Assembly: GCF_014205055.1 (NCBI RefSeq)
Contig: NZ_JACHMS010000001.1
Span: 3,038,001-3,102,000 of the forward strand
Reading direction: 5' to 3'
DNA from: Streptomyces luteogriseus
GTDB lineage: Bacteria; Actinomycetota; Actinomycetes; Streptomycetales; Streptomycetaceae
DNA length: 64,000 nucleotides
In this document: piece by piece, positions 55,087-63,209 of the stretch
Layout: every line of letters starts with the position of its first letter
How positions within the stretch are numbered: the stretch's first letter is position 1
Notes under the pieces: generated by a model
The model's database searches: none
Seen by the model: the letters and a program-made list of their open reading frames with translations, nothing else
Told to the model about the DNA's origin: nothing
Position numbers and translations under genes: made by a program

Positions 55087-55947
55087 TCAGACGGTTCCGC
55101 CGGCCCCCGGCACGGGAAACGCCCCGAAGGCCCGTCGGGTGATCTCCCCGTACACCTCGGGATCCGTCGTGTACTCCCCGAGCACGCACGTCTTGCGGCT
55201 GCCGTGGTAGTCCGACGAGCCGGTCACGAGGAGCCCGAGCTCCTTGGCCAGCCCCCGCAGCCGCGCCCTGGTGTCCGCGTCGTGGTCCATGTGGTCGACC
55301 TCGATGCCGTCCAGCCCGGCCGCGGCCATCTCGGCGATGGCGGCCTCCGGCACGGTGAGCCCCCGCTTGCTCGCCCCGGGGTGCGCGAACACCGCGACCC
55401 CGCCGGCTCCCTTGATCAGCCGGATCGCCTCGAAGGGGTCGGTCTCGTGCTTCTCCACGAAGACCCGGCCTCCGTCGGCGAGCCAGTCCTGGGTGAAGGC
55501 GTCGTTCACGGTGGGCACGACACCCAGCTCGACGAGCGCGCTCGCCACATGCGGACGCCCGACGGATCCCTCACCGGCGATCCGCGCCACCTGCTCCCAC
55601 GTCACCGGCACACCCAGCTCCCGGAGCTTGGCGATCATCCCCTGGGCGCGCGGCACCCGGTCGTCGCGGACCAGCTCCCGCTCGGCGAGGAGCGCCGGCT
55701 CCTCGGCGTCGAAGAGGTAGGCCAGCATGTGCATGCTGATCCCGTCGATCCGGCAGGAGAGCTCGGCCCCGGTGACCAGGGTGACGCCCTCGGGCAGCGC
55801 GGCGATCGCCTCGGCATGCCCGCGGGTGGTGTCGTGATCGGTCAGGGCGACGACGTCCAGCCCGGCCACAGCGGCCTTCCGCACCAGCTCGGCGGGCGAG
55901 TCCGTACCGTCGGAAGCGGTGGAGTGGGTGTGCAGATCGATACGCAC
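55087..55947 (-). CDS. PHP domain phosphoesterase
   Basis: 286 residues from GTG 55947 (MRIDLHTHSTASDGTDSPAELV) with GGAG upstream. All PHP metal motifs are present: DLHTHSTASDG, ALTDHDTTRGH, TGAELSC, GRPHVASALVE, VAVFAHPGASK, GIEVDHMDHD and VTGSSDYHG. Stand-alone PHP proteins of this length include 3',5'-nucleoside bisphosphate phosphatases and RNase AM types acting on short RNA 5' ends. Cytosolic. Confidence 0.9.
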   Translation of the reverse strand: MRIDLHTHSTASDGTDSPAELVRKAAVAGLDVVALTDHDTTRGHAEAIAALPEGVTLVTGAELSCRIDGISMHMLAYLFDAEEPALLAERELVRDDRVPRAQGMIAKLRELGVPVTWEQVARIAGEGSVGRPHVASALVELGVVPTVNDAFTQDWLADGGRVFVEKHETDPFEAIRLIKGAGGVAVFAHPGASKRGLTVPEAAIAEMAAAGLDGIEVDHMDHDADTRARLRGLAKELGLLVTGSSDYHGSRKTCVLGEYTTDPEVYGEITRRAFGAFPVPGAGGTV

Positions 55948-56052
55948 GACACGGACTCCAGACACGGGCGGGACGACAGGACTGCTCAAGGATAACCAGC
56001 TTTTCAACCAGCCATGTCACACCCGAACCCAGCAAGCGCCCCCTACACCGCC

Positions 56053-56194
56053 GCCGCCGGCAAACCGCAAGCACCCCGCGCCCTCGCGCCACCGGCAAAC
56101 CGCGAGCCCGCCGCACCCCTCAAGCCGCCGACAAACAGCGAGCACCCCGCGCCCTCAAGCCACCGACGAACCGCGGACCCCGCGCCCCTCAGGC
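56053..56194. repeat. Four degenerate 34-36 base tandem repeats
   Basis: Units of 34-36 bases beginning GCC(G/A)CCG(G/A)C(A/G)AACC and ending CCCTCAA-like sequence repeat four times between the PHP start and the DUF6758 stop; a partial fifth copy runs into the end of the DUF6758 coding sequence. The repeat may have shaped that C-terminus. Confidence 0.75.
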
Positions 56195-56830
56195 CCCCAG
56201 CAACCGCGGCGACAGCGCGCCGCACGGCACCAGCTCGACCTCGGCGCCCGCGTCCCGCAGGTCCGTCAGGACGAGCTCGTCGTACATCAGCAGTCCGGAC
56301 TGCTCGGGCCACACGACGGCCCACAGCCACATCCCGAGCGCCTCCCCCGCGAACACCGCCCGGTCCTCCGGCGCCCCGGCCACATGCCACAACGGCGTGG
56401 GCCGGCCGGCGGCCAGCACCTTGGCCTGGGGCGGCTTCTCGACGTTCATGTGCGGCCCCGGATCGGGACCGTCCATGCCCGCGTACCGCGCCCCGAGCCC
56501 GACCCCGAGCTCCTCGGCCACCAGGATCAGCTCGCCCATGCCGCCGAGCGGCCCGGGTCCCGTACAGGCGACGGCGGTCGCACGGCCGCCCGTACGGTCG
56601 TCCCCCGCGCAGGCCACTCCCGTGAACAGCCATCCCACCGGCAACGGCCATGGCATCCACAGCGGCACCTGGGTGCGGTGCACCACGACGTCGAGGGCGT
56701 CGACGCTGGGCGGTATCACGGGCTGCACCGGATGAACGGTGCCGTGCACATCGCACTGCCACGAGTCGGAGAAGAGGCCGGGAGCCCTGACCCGGCCACC
56801 GCACTTCGGGCAACTGGGTTCGCCCCTCAT
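56189..56830 (-). CDS. DUF6758 family protein with zinc ribbon
   Basis: 213 residues from ATG 56830. It begins MRGEPSCPKCGGRVRAPGLFSDSWQCDVHGTVHPVQPV, a zinc-ribbon-like start (CPKC, C-x-x-H). The rest is rich in Trp/Gly/Pro (PLPVGWLFTGVACAGDD, GPLGGMGELILVAEELGVGLGARYAG, HMNVEKPPQAKV) and conserved in streptomycetes as DUF6758. No enzymatic motif seen. Its last codons run into the 56053-56194 repeat. Confidence 0.8.
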   Translation of the reverse strand: MRGEPSCPKCGGRVRAPGLFSDSWQCDVHGTVHPVQPVIPPSVDALDVVVHRTQVPLWMPWPLPVGWLFTGVACAGDDRTGGRATAVACTGPGPLGGMGELILVAEELGVGLGARYAGMDGPDPGPHMNVEKPPQAKVLAAGRPTPLWHVAGAPEDRAVFAGEALGMWLWAVVWPEQSGLLMYDELVLTDLRDAGAEVELVPCGALSPRLLGA

Positions 56831-56918
56831 AGGGCCCCACGGTCCTACCCCCACCGCGCCGCGTCAAGGACGATCACCCATCCGGACGGAACCCTTCACC
56901 ACCCACACTAGATGTAGC

Positions 56919-56948
56919 TTGCATTAATTAGCTCGGCTAACTTAGTAT
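56919..56948 (+). promoter_or_regulatory. MFS-gene promoter with embedded operator
   Basis: -35 TTGCAT (56919-56924), an 18-base spacer and -10 TAGTAT (56943-56948) drive the MFS gene. Within the spacer is a perfect inverted repeat TTAGC-tcg-GCTAA (56928-56940), well placed for a dimeric TetR/MarR-type repressor. The whole stretch is AT-rich against the surrounding DNA. Confidence 0.65.
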
Positions 56949-56991
56949 GTGTATATACCAACTATCTACGTCTCGGGAAAGGGAGCAAGCA

Positions 56992-58215
56992 ATGGACCCC
57001 TTCGACGAAGGAGCGGGCGGCCTCCTGAAGCAGCCCAAGTCCGTGTGGGCCACCGCCGGGGCATCGGTCGTCGCCTTCATGGGCATCGGGCTCGTCGACC
57101 CGATCCTGCCGTCCATCGCCCAGGGCCTGAACGCCACGGCGAGTCAGGTCTCCCTGCTCTTCACCTCGTACTTCCTCATCACCGCCGTCGCCATGCTGGT
57201 CACCGGTTTCGTCTCCAGCCGGATCGGCGGGAAGAGGACGCTGCTGCTCGGCCTCGCGTTCGTCGTGGTGTTCGCCGGGCTCGCGGGCACCTCGGGCTCC
57301 GTCGGCGAACTGGTGGGCTTCCGGGCCGGATGGGGCCTCGGCAACGCGCTGTTCGTCTCGACGGCCCTCGCGGTCATCGTCGGCGCGGCGGCCGGCGGCA
57401 GTGCCGCGGCGATCCTGCTGTACGAGTCGGCCCTCGGTCTCGGCATGGCCTGCGGCCCGCTGCTGGGCGCCCTGCTCGGCGACGCCAGCTGGCGCTACCC
57501 GTTCTTCGGCACGGCCTTCCTGATGGCCGTCGGCTTCCTGTGCATCACGGTGTTCCTGAAGGAGCAGCCGAAGCCGGCCCGCAAGACCTCGCTGCTCGAC
57601 CCGCTCAAGGCCCTCGGCCACGGCGGCCTCGCCTCCGCGGCGGTCTCGGCGTTCTTCTACAACTACACGTTCTTCACCGTGCTGGCCTTCACGCCGTTCG
57701 TGCTGAACATGACCCCGTACAAGTCGGGCGCGGTGTTCTTCGCCTGGGGCGTGCTGCTCGCCGTCTTCTCGGTGATCGTGGCGCCCCGGCTCCAGAAGCG
57801 GTTCGGTTCGCTGAAGGTGCTCGGCGGCTCCCTGGTACTGCTCGCGGCCGACGTCCTGGTGCTCGGCTACGGCTCCCACACCACCGCCGTCGTCTGCACG
57901 ATCCTGTCCGGTGCCTTCATCGGCGTGAACAACACCGTCTACACCGAACTGGCCCTCGGCGTGTCGGACGCGCCCCGGCCGGTGGCGAGCGCGGGTTACA
58001 ACTTCGTGCGCTGGTTCGCGGCAGCGGCCGCTCCGTACTTCGCGCCGAAGATCGAGGAGTGGACCGACATCCACATCCCGTTCGTCGTCGCCGCGGTCAC
58101 CGCGGTCGCGGGCGCGGTGGTGGTCGTCGTACGGCGCAAGGCCCTGACACACGAGGCCGAGGAGCTGGAGCCGAGGCACGCGGCCGAGGACGGGGTCACC
58201 GTGTTCGCCAACTGA
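56992..58215 (+). CDS. MFS efflux transporter
   Basis: 407 residues from ATG 56992 with GGGAAAGGGAG upstream. Twelve membrane helices; motif A-like GFVSSRIGGKRTLLLG between helices 2 and 3; motif C-like ESALGLGMACGPLLGALLG in helix 5, typical of drug:H+ antiporters. N-terminus soluble (MDPFDEGAGGLLKQPKSVW). Regulated probably by a repressor binding the operator in its promoter; no regulator gene is adjacent. Substrate unknown. A short hairpin overlaps the stop. Confidence 0.9.
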   Translation: MDPFDEGAGGLLKQPKSVWATAGASVVAFMGIGLVDPILPSIAQGLNATASQVSLLFTSYFLITAVAMLVTGFVSSRIGGKRTLLLGLAFVVVFAGLAGTSGSVGELVGFRAGWGLGNALFVSTALAVIVGAAAGGSAAAILLYESALGLGMACGPLLGALLGDASWRYPFFGTAFLMAVGFLCITVFLKEQPKPARKTSLLDPLKALGHGGLASAAVSAFFYNYTFFTVLAFTPFVLNMTPYKSGAVFFAWGVLLAVFSVIVAPRLQKRFGSLKVLGGSLVLLAADVLVLGYGSHTTAVVCTILSGAFIGVNNTVYTELALGVSDAPRPVASAGYNFVRWFAAAAAPYFAPKIEEWTDIHIPFVVAAVTAVAGAVVVVVRRKALTHEAEELEPRHAAEDGVTVFAN

Positions 58216-58233
58216 CGCCGCACATCGCGGCGT
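58215..58233. terminator. Short hairpin between convergent MFS and SUFU genes
   Basis: ACGCCGC-acatc-GCGGCGT forms a perfect 7-base stem beginning at the last base of the MFS stop codon, in a 30-base convergent gap. Confidence 0.6.
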
Positions 58234-58245
58234 TGGTGACCTTGC

Positions 58246-58830
58246 TCACTCCAGCGGGACGGACTTCCGGGACGGATCCCGGAGGTCCGTCCCGTGGTTC
58301 AGCCATCGCTCCTGAAGTGCCTGCGCGCCGTGCACCCGCTTCCAGGCGGCCTCGTTCGGGGTCATCGGCAGCAGCGGCAGGAACCGTACGGGGTCGAGGG
58401 GCTCGTCGAGCTCCAGGTCCTCCACCAGGCCGCCCGGCTCGGCGACCAGGACCGAGGTGAACGGGGCGCCGGGCCACAGCGGCTCACCGACGTCGAGGGA
58501 CGCGCCGGGGGCCACGACCAGGCCCTCCACCTGCGGAGACGCGGCGAGCACGGCGAGCGGCCGGAGCACCTTGTCGGTGTCGGCGACCCCGGAACGGACC
58601 GAGAGCACCAGCTCGGCGCGCGGACCCTTGACCGGGTCGGCGACCACCGCGGTGGGGTCCGTCATCGGGTGCGCGGACATGCCGAGCGAGGCGTAGCGGG
58701 CGATGCCGCCCTCCTGGAAGCGCAGCACCTCGATGCGGTCCGTGCCGAGGAAGGTGACCGCCGCGCGCGCGTCCGGGTCACCCAGCGCGGTGCGCAACCG
58801 GGCTTCGACCAGAGGAAGAACATCTGCCAT
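58246..58830 (-). CDS. Suppressor-of-fused (SUFU) domain protein
   Basis: 194 residues from ATG 58830 (MADVLPLVEARLRTALGDP). SUFU-domain landmarks: IARYASLGMSAHPM, RAELVLSVR, VLRPLAVLAASPQVEGLVVAPGASLDVGEPLWPGAPFTSVLVAEP and FLPLLPMTPNEAAWKRVHG. Bacterial SUFU proteins are often immunity factors of toxin systems, but solitary core-genome copies like this are common in streptomycetes and unexplained. Confidence 0.85.
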   Translation of the reverse strand: MADVLPLVEARLRTALGDPDARAAVTFLGTDRIEVLRFQEGGIARYASLGMSAHPMTDPTAVVADPVKGPRAELVLSVRSGVADTDKVLRPLAVLAASPQVEGLVVAPGASLDVGEPLWPGAPFTSVLVAEPGGLVEDLELDEPLDPVRFLPLLPMTPNEAAWKRVHGAQALQERWLNHGTDLRDPSRKSVPLE

Positions 58831-58997
58831 GCGGCGAGCATAGAACTCGCCAGTAGCGGGCAAAGCAGCACCTTGACAGTTGTGTCGGCTGCTACTCTTG
58901 CCCGGTGGTTCGGGGCAGCACGCAGAAGCGTCGCGATCAAGCCCCGACGCCGAAGGAACTCCCTTACGAGGGACCGGCCGGAGGAGGTGGGGCTGCA
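58831..58997 (+). promoter_or_regulatory. Structured leader region upstream of corA
   Basis: The SUFU-to-corA gap is 455 bases (58831-59285). TTGACA at 58873-58878 with TACTCT at 58893-58898 is a possible promoter, though the 14-base spacing is short. The presumed transcript can fold: CGGGGC (58911-58916) with GCCCCG (58941-58946), then TCCCT-tacg-AGGGA (about 58959-58972), ending in GGAGGAGG before a 17-codon ORF. This may be a riboswitch or attenuator, but it is not a recognisable M-box. Confidence 0.45.
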
Positions 58998-59051
58998 ATG
59001 GATCGAAGTCGACCGTGCAGTAGCACCACGCTCTTCGCGCCGTCGATGTAG
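58998..59051 (+). CDS. 17-codon leader ORF upstream of corA
   Basis: ATG 58998 follows a near-ideal ribosome site (GGAGGAGG) and encodes MDRSRPCSSTTLFAPSM, then TAG. It lies 234 bases before corA. Enteric Mg2+ transporter genes mgtA and corA are controlled through short leader peptides (MgtL, CorL), so a convergent device is possible. The remaining leader to 59285 has no other feature I can support. Confidence 0.45.
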   Translation: MDRSRPCSSTTLFAPSM

Positions 59052-59285
59052 CTGCTTCTGTCTCTGGCTGCCACCTCTCGCACTCGCTTCACCGCGGAAG
59101 AGCGCTTCGTTTCGCTTTGCCTGATCTGCCTCAGTAGCTGAATCAGTAACGAAACCGGCCACCGCGACGGTGCGGTGCTCCCCGCTTTGTGGACGTGCCA
59201 AACATCCGTAGTCACTACGTCCTCATTCCGGGTGGTTCCACCCGTCGCCGGCGCCGTTCGTTGCGTGCCCGCGAAGGAGCCCGCC

Positions 59286-60404
59286 ATGTCGATGATCCGC
59301 GACCTGCGCGCAGCAGTCGTCCGTCCGTCCCGTGTGTCGCTGCGCAAGGACGGCGGGACGTACGACGCCACCCGCAGCCCCGCGGCCGCCTCGGCCGTCG
59401 TCGACTGCGCCGTCTACCGGGACGGCCGCCGCATCGAGACCGAGACCGCCCTGACCCCGCACGAGGCGGTGCGCCTGGTGCGCCGCGACGGGGGTTTCGT
59501 GTGGATCGGGCTGCACGAGCCGACGGAGGCCGAATTCTCCGGCATCGCCGGTGAGTTCGGGCTGCACCCGCTGGCCGTGGAGGACGCCGTCCAGGCCCAC
59601 CAGCGGCCCAAGCTGGAGCGGTACGACGACTCCCTCTTCACGGTCTTCAAGACCATCCACTACGTCGAGCACGACCAGCTCGACGCCAACAGCGAGGTCG
59701 TCGAGTCGGGCGAGGTCATGTGCTTCACCGGACGGGACTTCTTCATCACCGTCCGGCACGGCGGGCAGGGCTCCCTGCGGGCCCTCAGGCACCGCCTCCA
59801 GGACGACCCCGAACTGCTCGCCAAGGGCCCCTCCGCCGTGCTGCACGCCATCGCGGACCACGTCGTCGACGGTTACATCGCCGTCGCCGACGCGGTGCAG
59901 GACGACATCGACGAGGTCGAGACCGAGGTGTTCTCCCCGGGCCGCAAGGGCTCGCCGCGCGGTTCGGACGCCGGCCGCATCTACCAACTCAAGCGCGAGG
60001 TGCTGGAGTTCAAGCGGGCCGTGTCGCCCCTGCTGCGGCCCATGCAGCTGCTGAGCGAGCGGCCGATGCGGCTGATCGACCCCGACATCCAGAAGTACTT
60101 CCGGGACGTCGCCGACCACCTGGCCCGCGTCCAGGAGCAGGTCCTCGGCTTCGACGAACTGCTCAACTCCATCCTCCAGGCCAACCTCGCGCAGGCGTCC
60201 GTCGCCCAGAACGAGGACATGCGGAAGATCACCTCCTGGGCCGCGATCATCGCCGTGCCGACGATGGTGTGCGGTGTGTACGGCATGAACTTCGACCACA
60301 TGCCCGAGCTGCACTGGCGGTACGGCTACCCGGTGATCCTGGGCTTCACGGTGGTCGTCTGTCTCGGCATCCACCGCACCCTGAAGCGCAACGGCTGGCT
60401 GTGA
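59286..60404 (+). CDS. corA: CorA family Mg2+/Co2+ transporter
   Basis: 372 residues from ATG 59286 with AAGGAG eight bases upstream. The soluble N-terminal funnel domain contains GFVWIGLHEPTEAEFSGIAGEFGLHPLAVEDAV and QRPKLERYDDSLFTVFKTIHY. A long helix leads to two C-terminal membrane segments with the selectivity motif VCGVYGMNFDHMPEL (YGMN) and a basic end. It forms pentameric divalent-cation channels. The structured leader with a 17-codon ORF upstream may regulate it. It is part of a loose magnesium group with the MgtE_N-CBS and DUF1003 genes. Confidence 0.93.
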   Translation: MSMIRDLRAAVVRPSRVSLRKDGGTYDATRSPAAASAVVDCAVYRDGRRIETETALTPHEAVRLVRRDGGFVWIGLHEPTEAEFSGIAGEFGLHPLAVEDAVQAHQRPKLERYDDSLFTVFKTIHYVEHDQLDANSEVVESGEVMCFTGRDFFITVRHGGQGSLRALRHRLQDDPELLAKGPSAVLHAIADHVVDGYIAVADAVQDDIDEVETEVFSPGRKGSPRGSDAGRIYQLKREVLEFKRAVSPLLRPMQLLSERPMRLIDPDIQKYFRDVADHLARVQEQVLGFDELLNSILQANLAQASVAQNEDMRKITSWAAIIAVPTMVCGVYGMNFDHMPELHWRYGYPVILGFTVVVCLGIHRTLKRNGWL

Positions 60405-60427
60405 GCGGCCTGGATAGGCTGGTGCCC

Positions 60428-60940
60428 ATGACAAGCGAGCTGCTCGACCAGGCCCTCGTCGAGGAGGCCACGAAGAAGTCCGGCCTCGTCTGGGTGCAGG
60501 GCCCCGACGGCCCGGCGCGTGCGCTGTGGCACGTGTGGCACGAGGGTGCCGCGTGCCTGGTCGGCGACGGGCCGGGCGAACAGCCGCTGCCGGGGCTCGC
60601 CGACGGCGCCGAGGCGAAGGTGACGGTCCGCAGCAAGGACAAGGGCGGCCGGCTGGTCACCTGGACGGCGCGGGTCGCCGAACTCGCGCCGGGCTCCGAG
60701 GCGTGGGACGCGGCGGTCGCCGAGCTCAAGGGCAAACGGCTGAACGCGCCCGACGGCGAGGCCATGCCCGGGCGCTGGGCCCGCGAGTGCCGGGTGCTGC
60801 GCCTGGAGCCGACCGGGGCGACGGGGCAACTGCCCGACGGCTCTCTGTCCCAGCCGCCGCTGCCCTCCCCGGCGCTCACCCGCCGGCCGGTCCCGGCGGG
60901 TCTGCCCCGCCTGCTGCTGAAGAAGCGCAAACGGGCCTGA
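60428..60940 (+). CDS. Hypothetical protein, possible PNPOx-like split barrel
   Basis: 170 residues from ATG 60428, 23 bases after corA; the ribosome site is weak. Sequence MTSELLDQALVEEATKKSGLVWVQGPDGPARALWHVWHEGAACLVGDGPGEQPLPGL then AKVTVRSKDKGGRLVTWTARVAEL suggests the strand order of a pyridoxamine-phosphate-oxidase-like barrel, without cofactor-binding residues that I can identify. The basic C-terminus ends LLLKKRKRA. It converges with a lipoprotein gene four bases away. Confidence 0.65.
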   Translation: MTSELLDQALVEEATKKSGLVWVQGPDGPARALWHVWHEGAACLVGDGPGEQPLPGLADGAEAKVTVRSKDKGGRLVTWTARVAELAPGSEAWDAAVAELKGKRLNAPDGEAMPGRWARECRVLRLEPTGATGQLPDGSLSQPPLPSPALTRRPVPAGLPRLLLKKRKRA

Positions 60941-60944
60941 CGGC

Positions 60945-61700
60945 CTACGACGCCGGCAGCTGCTTGCCGTAGTCCACCGTCTCGTTCTTCTCCGGCTCCC
61001 TGAGGGAGAAGTCCTCACCCCAGCCGGAGAACGTGAGAGTCCCCGCCCCGCCGGCCCGCTCCAGGCGCAGCGGGTACGGCTTGCCCTCCAGGGAGACCTC
61101 CAGGGTGCCGCCGGAGCCCTTGTCACCGGTGACGCGGATGGTGCGGACGCCCGCCTCCTCGTCGTGGCCGTCCGTCGCGAGCGTCCCGTGCAGGGTCAGC
61201 AGACTGTCGAGGAGGAGACCCTTGTCCGTGAAACCGCTGAACTTCTTGTACGAGGGGTCGCCCTGCGGCACCTTCACGAACTTGCCACCGAGCTTGGAGG
61301 CCGCCGCCGCGTCCCCCTCGCCGCTGTCGCCCTTGCCGTCGCCGTGAGTCCAGAACTCGGCGTCCGCCTTGACGTAGAGCTGCTCGCCGATGCGCAGCAG
61401 TTTGAAGGTCGCGCCCTCGGAGGTGACCGAGCCGTCGCCGCCGTCGTCCTTCAGCCGCACGTCGAGCGCGTAGGTCCGCCCGCCGCTGACGACGTTGCCG
61501 TGCATCCGGACCGCCCCGGCGGACTCGGCGGCCGACCGGGTCTTGCCCTGGATCTTGGCGGCGGGGAGTCTGCCGACCCCGTTGGTGCCCTCGTTCGGAT
61601 CCTCCGCGCAGCCGGTGAGCACCGTTCCCGTCACGAGCAGCGCGCACACCGCGCTCGCGAGTGCGGCGCCGCGGCCACGGTTCTGGCGAATCGGAGTCAC
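60945..61700 (-). CDS. Lipoprotein, LppX/LolA-like
   Basis: 251 residues from GTG 61700. Signal peptide with lipobox (ASAVCALLVTGTVLTGCAEDP, Cys near residue 31). The mature part alternates beta strands (VRMHGNVVSGGRTYALDVRLKDDGGDGSVTSEGATFKLLRIGEQLYVKADAEFW, GTLEVSLEGKPYPLRLERAGG), the half-barrel pattern of LppX/LprG/LolA-like lipid- or glycolipid-binding lipoproteins. No partner transporter is adjacent. It is divergent from the MgtE_N gene across 225 bases. Confidence 0.75.
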   Translation of the reverse strand: MTPIRQNRGRGAALASAVCALLVTGTVLTGCAEDPNEGTNGVGRLPAAKIQGKTRSAAESAGAVRMHGNVVSGGRTYALDVRLKDDGGDGSVTSEGATFKLLRIGEQLYVKADAEFWTHGDGKGDSGEGDAAAASKLGGKFVKVPQGDPSYKKFSGFTDKGLLLDSLLTLHGTLATDGHDEEAGVRTIRVTGDKGSGGTLEVSLEGKPYPLRLERAGGAGTLTFSGWGEDFSLREPEKNETVDYGKQLPAS

Positions 61701-61925
61701 AGGTGGGGCTGCCTCTCTGACGGGAGACCTGAACGGCGTACCGCAGGGTACCGGGGTCGTACGGGCAGATCGGAGCCAGTCCGTCCGGACCGCCCGCCGA
61801 CGCGTCGCCGATCGGGACGGGCTAGCCTGAAGCCCACCCGAGCGGGCAATTCGGAAGACACAGGCACAAAGACAGCCACTCACACAGCCACCACGAACCA
61901 CCCCGCACGAAAAGGAGCCGCGGCC

Positions 61926-63209
61926 ATGGCAGCGGGCGCCCCCCGGATCTTCGTCTCGCACCTCTCCGGTATCGCCGTCTTCGACCCCGCCGGCGATCAG
62001 GTGGGGCGGGTGCGCGATCTGGTCGTCATGCTGCGGGTGGGGCAGCGACCGCCGAGACTGCTCGGCCTCGTCGTAGAACTCGCCACCCGCCGCCGCATCT
62101 TCCTGCCCATGACCCGGGTCACGGCCATCCAGTCCGGCCAGGTCATCACCACCGGCGTGCTGAACGTCCGGCGCTTCGAGCAGCGGCCCACCGAGCGGCT
62201 CGTCTTCGGGGAACTGCTGGACCGGCGCGTGACGCTCACCGAGACCGGCGAGGAGGTCTCCGTGCTCGACCTGTCGGTGCATCAGCTGCCGGCCCGCCGG
62301 GAGTGGGAGATCGACCGGGTCTTCGTCCGCAAGGGCCGGAAGGGAAGTGCCTTCCGGCGTGCCAAGGGCGAGGCACTGACCGTCGAGTGGACCGCCGTGA
62401 CCGGCTTCTCCCTGGAGGAACAGGGGCAGGGCGCGGAGAGCCTCCTCGCCACGTTCGAGCAGCTGCGCCCGGCCGACCTGGCCAACGTCCTGCACCATCT
62501 CTCCCCCAAGCGCCGGGCCGAGGTCGCCGCCGCCCTGGACGACGACCGCCTGGCCGACGTGCTGGAGGAGCTCCCGGAGGACGACCAGATCGAGATCCTC
62601 GGCAAGCTCAAGGAGGAGCGCGCCGCCGACGTCCTGGAGGCCATGGACCCGGACGACGCCGCCGACCTGCTGGGCGAGCTGCCGACGGACGATCAGGAGC
62701 GGCTGCTGCGCCTGATGCAGCCCGGCGATGCGGCCGACATGCGGCGCCTGATGTCGTACGAGGACCGCACGGCGGGCGGTCTGATGACCACGGAGCCGAT
62801 CGTGCTGCGCCCGGACGCCACCGTCGCCGATGCCCTCGCCCGCGTCCGCAACGCGGACCTCTCCCCCGCCCTGGCGGCCCAGGTCTACGTCTGCCGCCCA
62901 CCCGACGAGACCCCGACCGGCAAGTACCTGGGCACGGTCCACTTCCAGCGCCTGCTGCGGGAGCCACCGCCCTCCCTGGTCAGCTCGATCCTGGACAGCG
63001 ACCTGCAGCCCCTCGACCCCGAGGCGGAGCTGCCGGCCATCGCGGGCTTCTTCGCCACGTACGACATGGTCGCGGCCCCCGTGGTCGACGAGGCCGGCTC
63101 GCTGCTGGGCGCGGTGACCGTGGACGACGTACTCGACCACATGCTCCCCGAGGACTGGCGGGAGACGGAGTTCCACTTGGACGAGGAGGTGGCGACCGAT
63201 GGTTCCTGA
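61926..63209 (+). CDS. PRC-barrel / MgtE_N / CBS protein without channel domain
   Basis: 427 residues from ATG 61926 with AAGGAG upstream. The N-terminus (FVSHLSGIAVFDPAGDQVGRVRDLVVMLR) is PRC-barrel-like. MgtE_N superhelix repeats follow (LRPADLANVLHHLSPKRRAEVAAALDDDRLADVLEELPEDDQIEIL, EAMDPDDAADLLGELPTDDQERLLRLM), then two CBS motifs (MSYEDRTAGGLMTTEPIVLRPDATVADAL; TYDMVAAPVVDEAGSLLGAVTVDDVLDHM). The MgtE transmembrane domain is missing and the protein ends after CBS2, so it is probably a cytosolic Mg2+ sensor or regulator, not a transporter. It overlaps the DUF1003 gene by 11 bases. Confidence 0.88.
   Translation: MAAGAPRIFVSHLSGIAVFDPAGDQVGRVRDLVVMLRVGQRPPRLLGLVVELATRRRIFLPMTRVTAIQSGQVITTGVLNVRRFEQRPTERLVFGELLDRRVTLTETGEEVSVLDLSVHQLPARREWEIDRVFVRKGRKGSAFRRAKGEALTVEWTAVTGFSLEEQGQGAESLLATFEQLRPADLANVLHHLSPKRRAEVAAALDDDRLADVLEELPEDDQIEILGKLKEERAADVLEAMDPDDAADLLGELPTDDQERLLRLMQPGDAADMRRLMSYEDRTAGGLMTTEPIVLRPDATVADALARVRNADLSPALAAQVYVCRPPDETPTGKYLGTVHFQRLLREPPPSLVSSILDSDLQPLDPEAELPAIAGFFATYDMVAAPVVDEAGSLLGAVTVDDVLDHMLPEDWRETEFHLDEEVATDGS

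Noticed and set aside
58831..59285. M-box (ykoK) Mg2+ riboswitch upstream of corA
   Set aside because: The conserved M-box core segments could not be found by eye; only generic hairpins are present.
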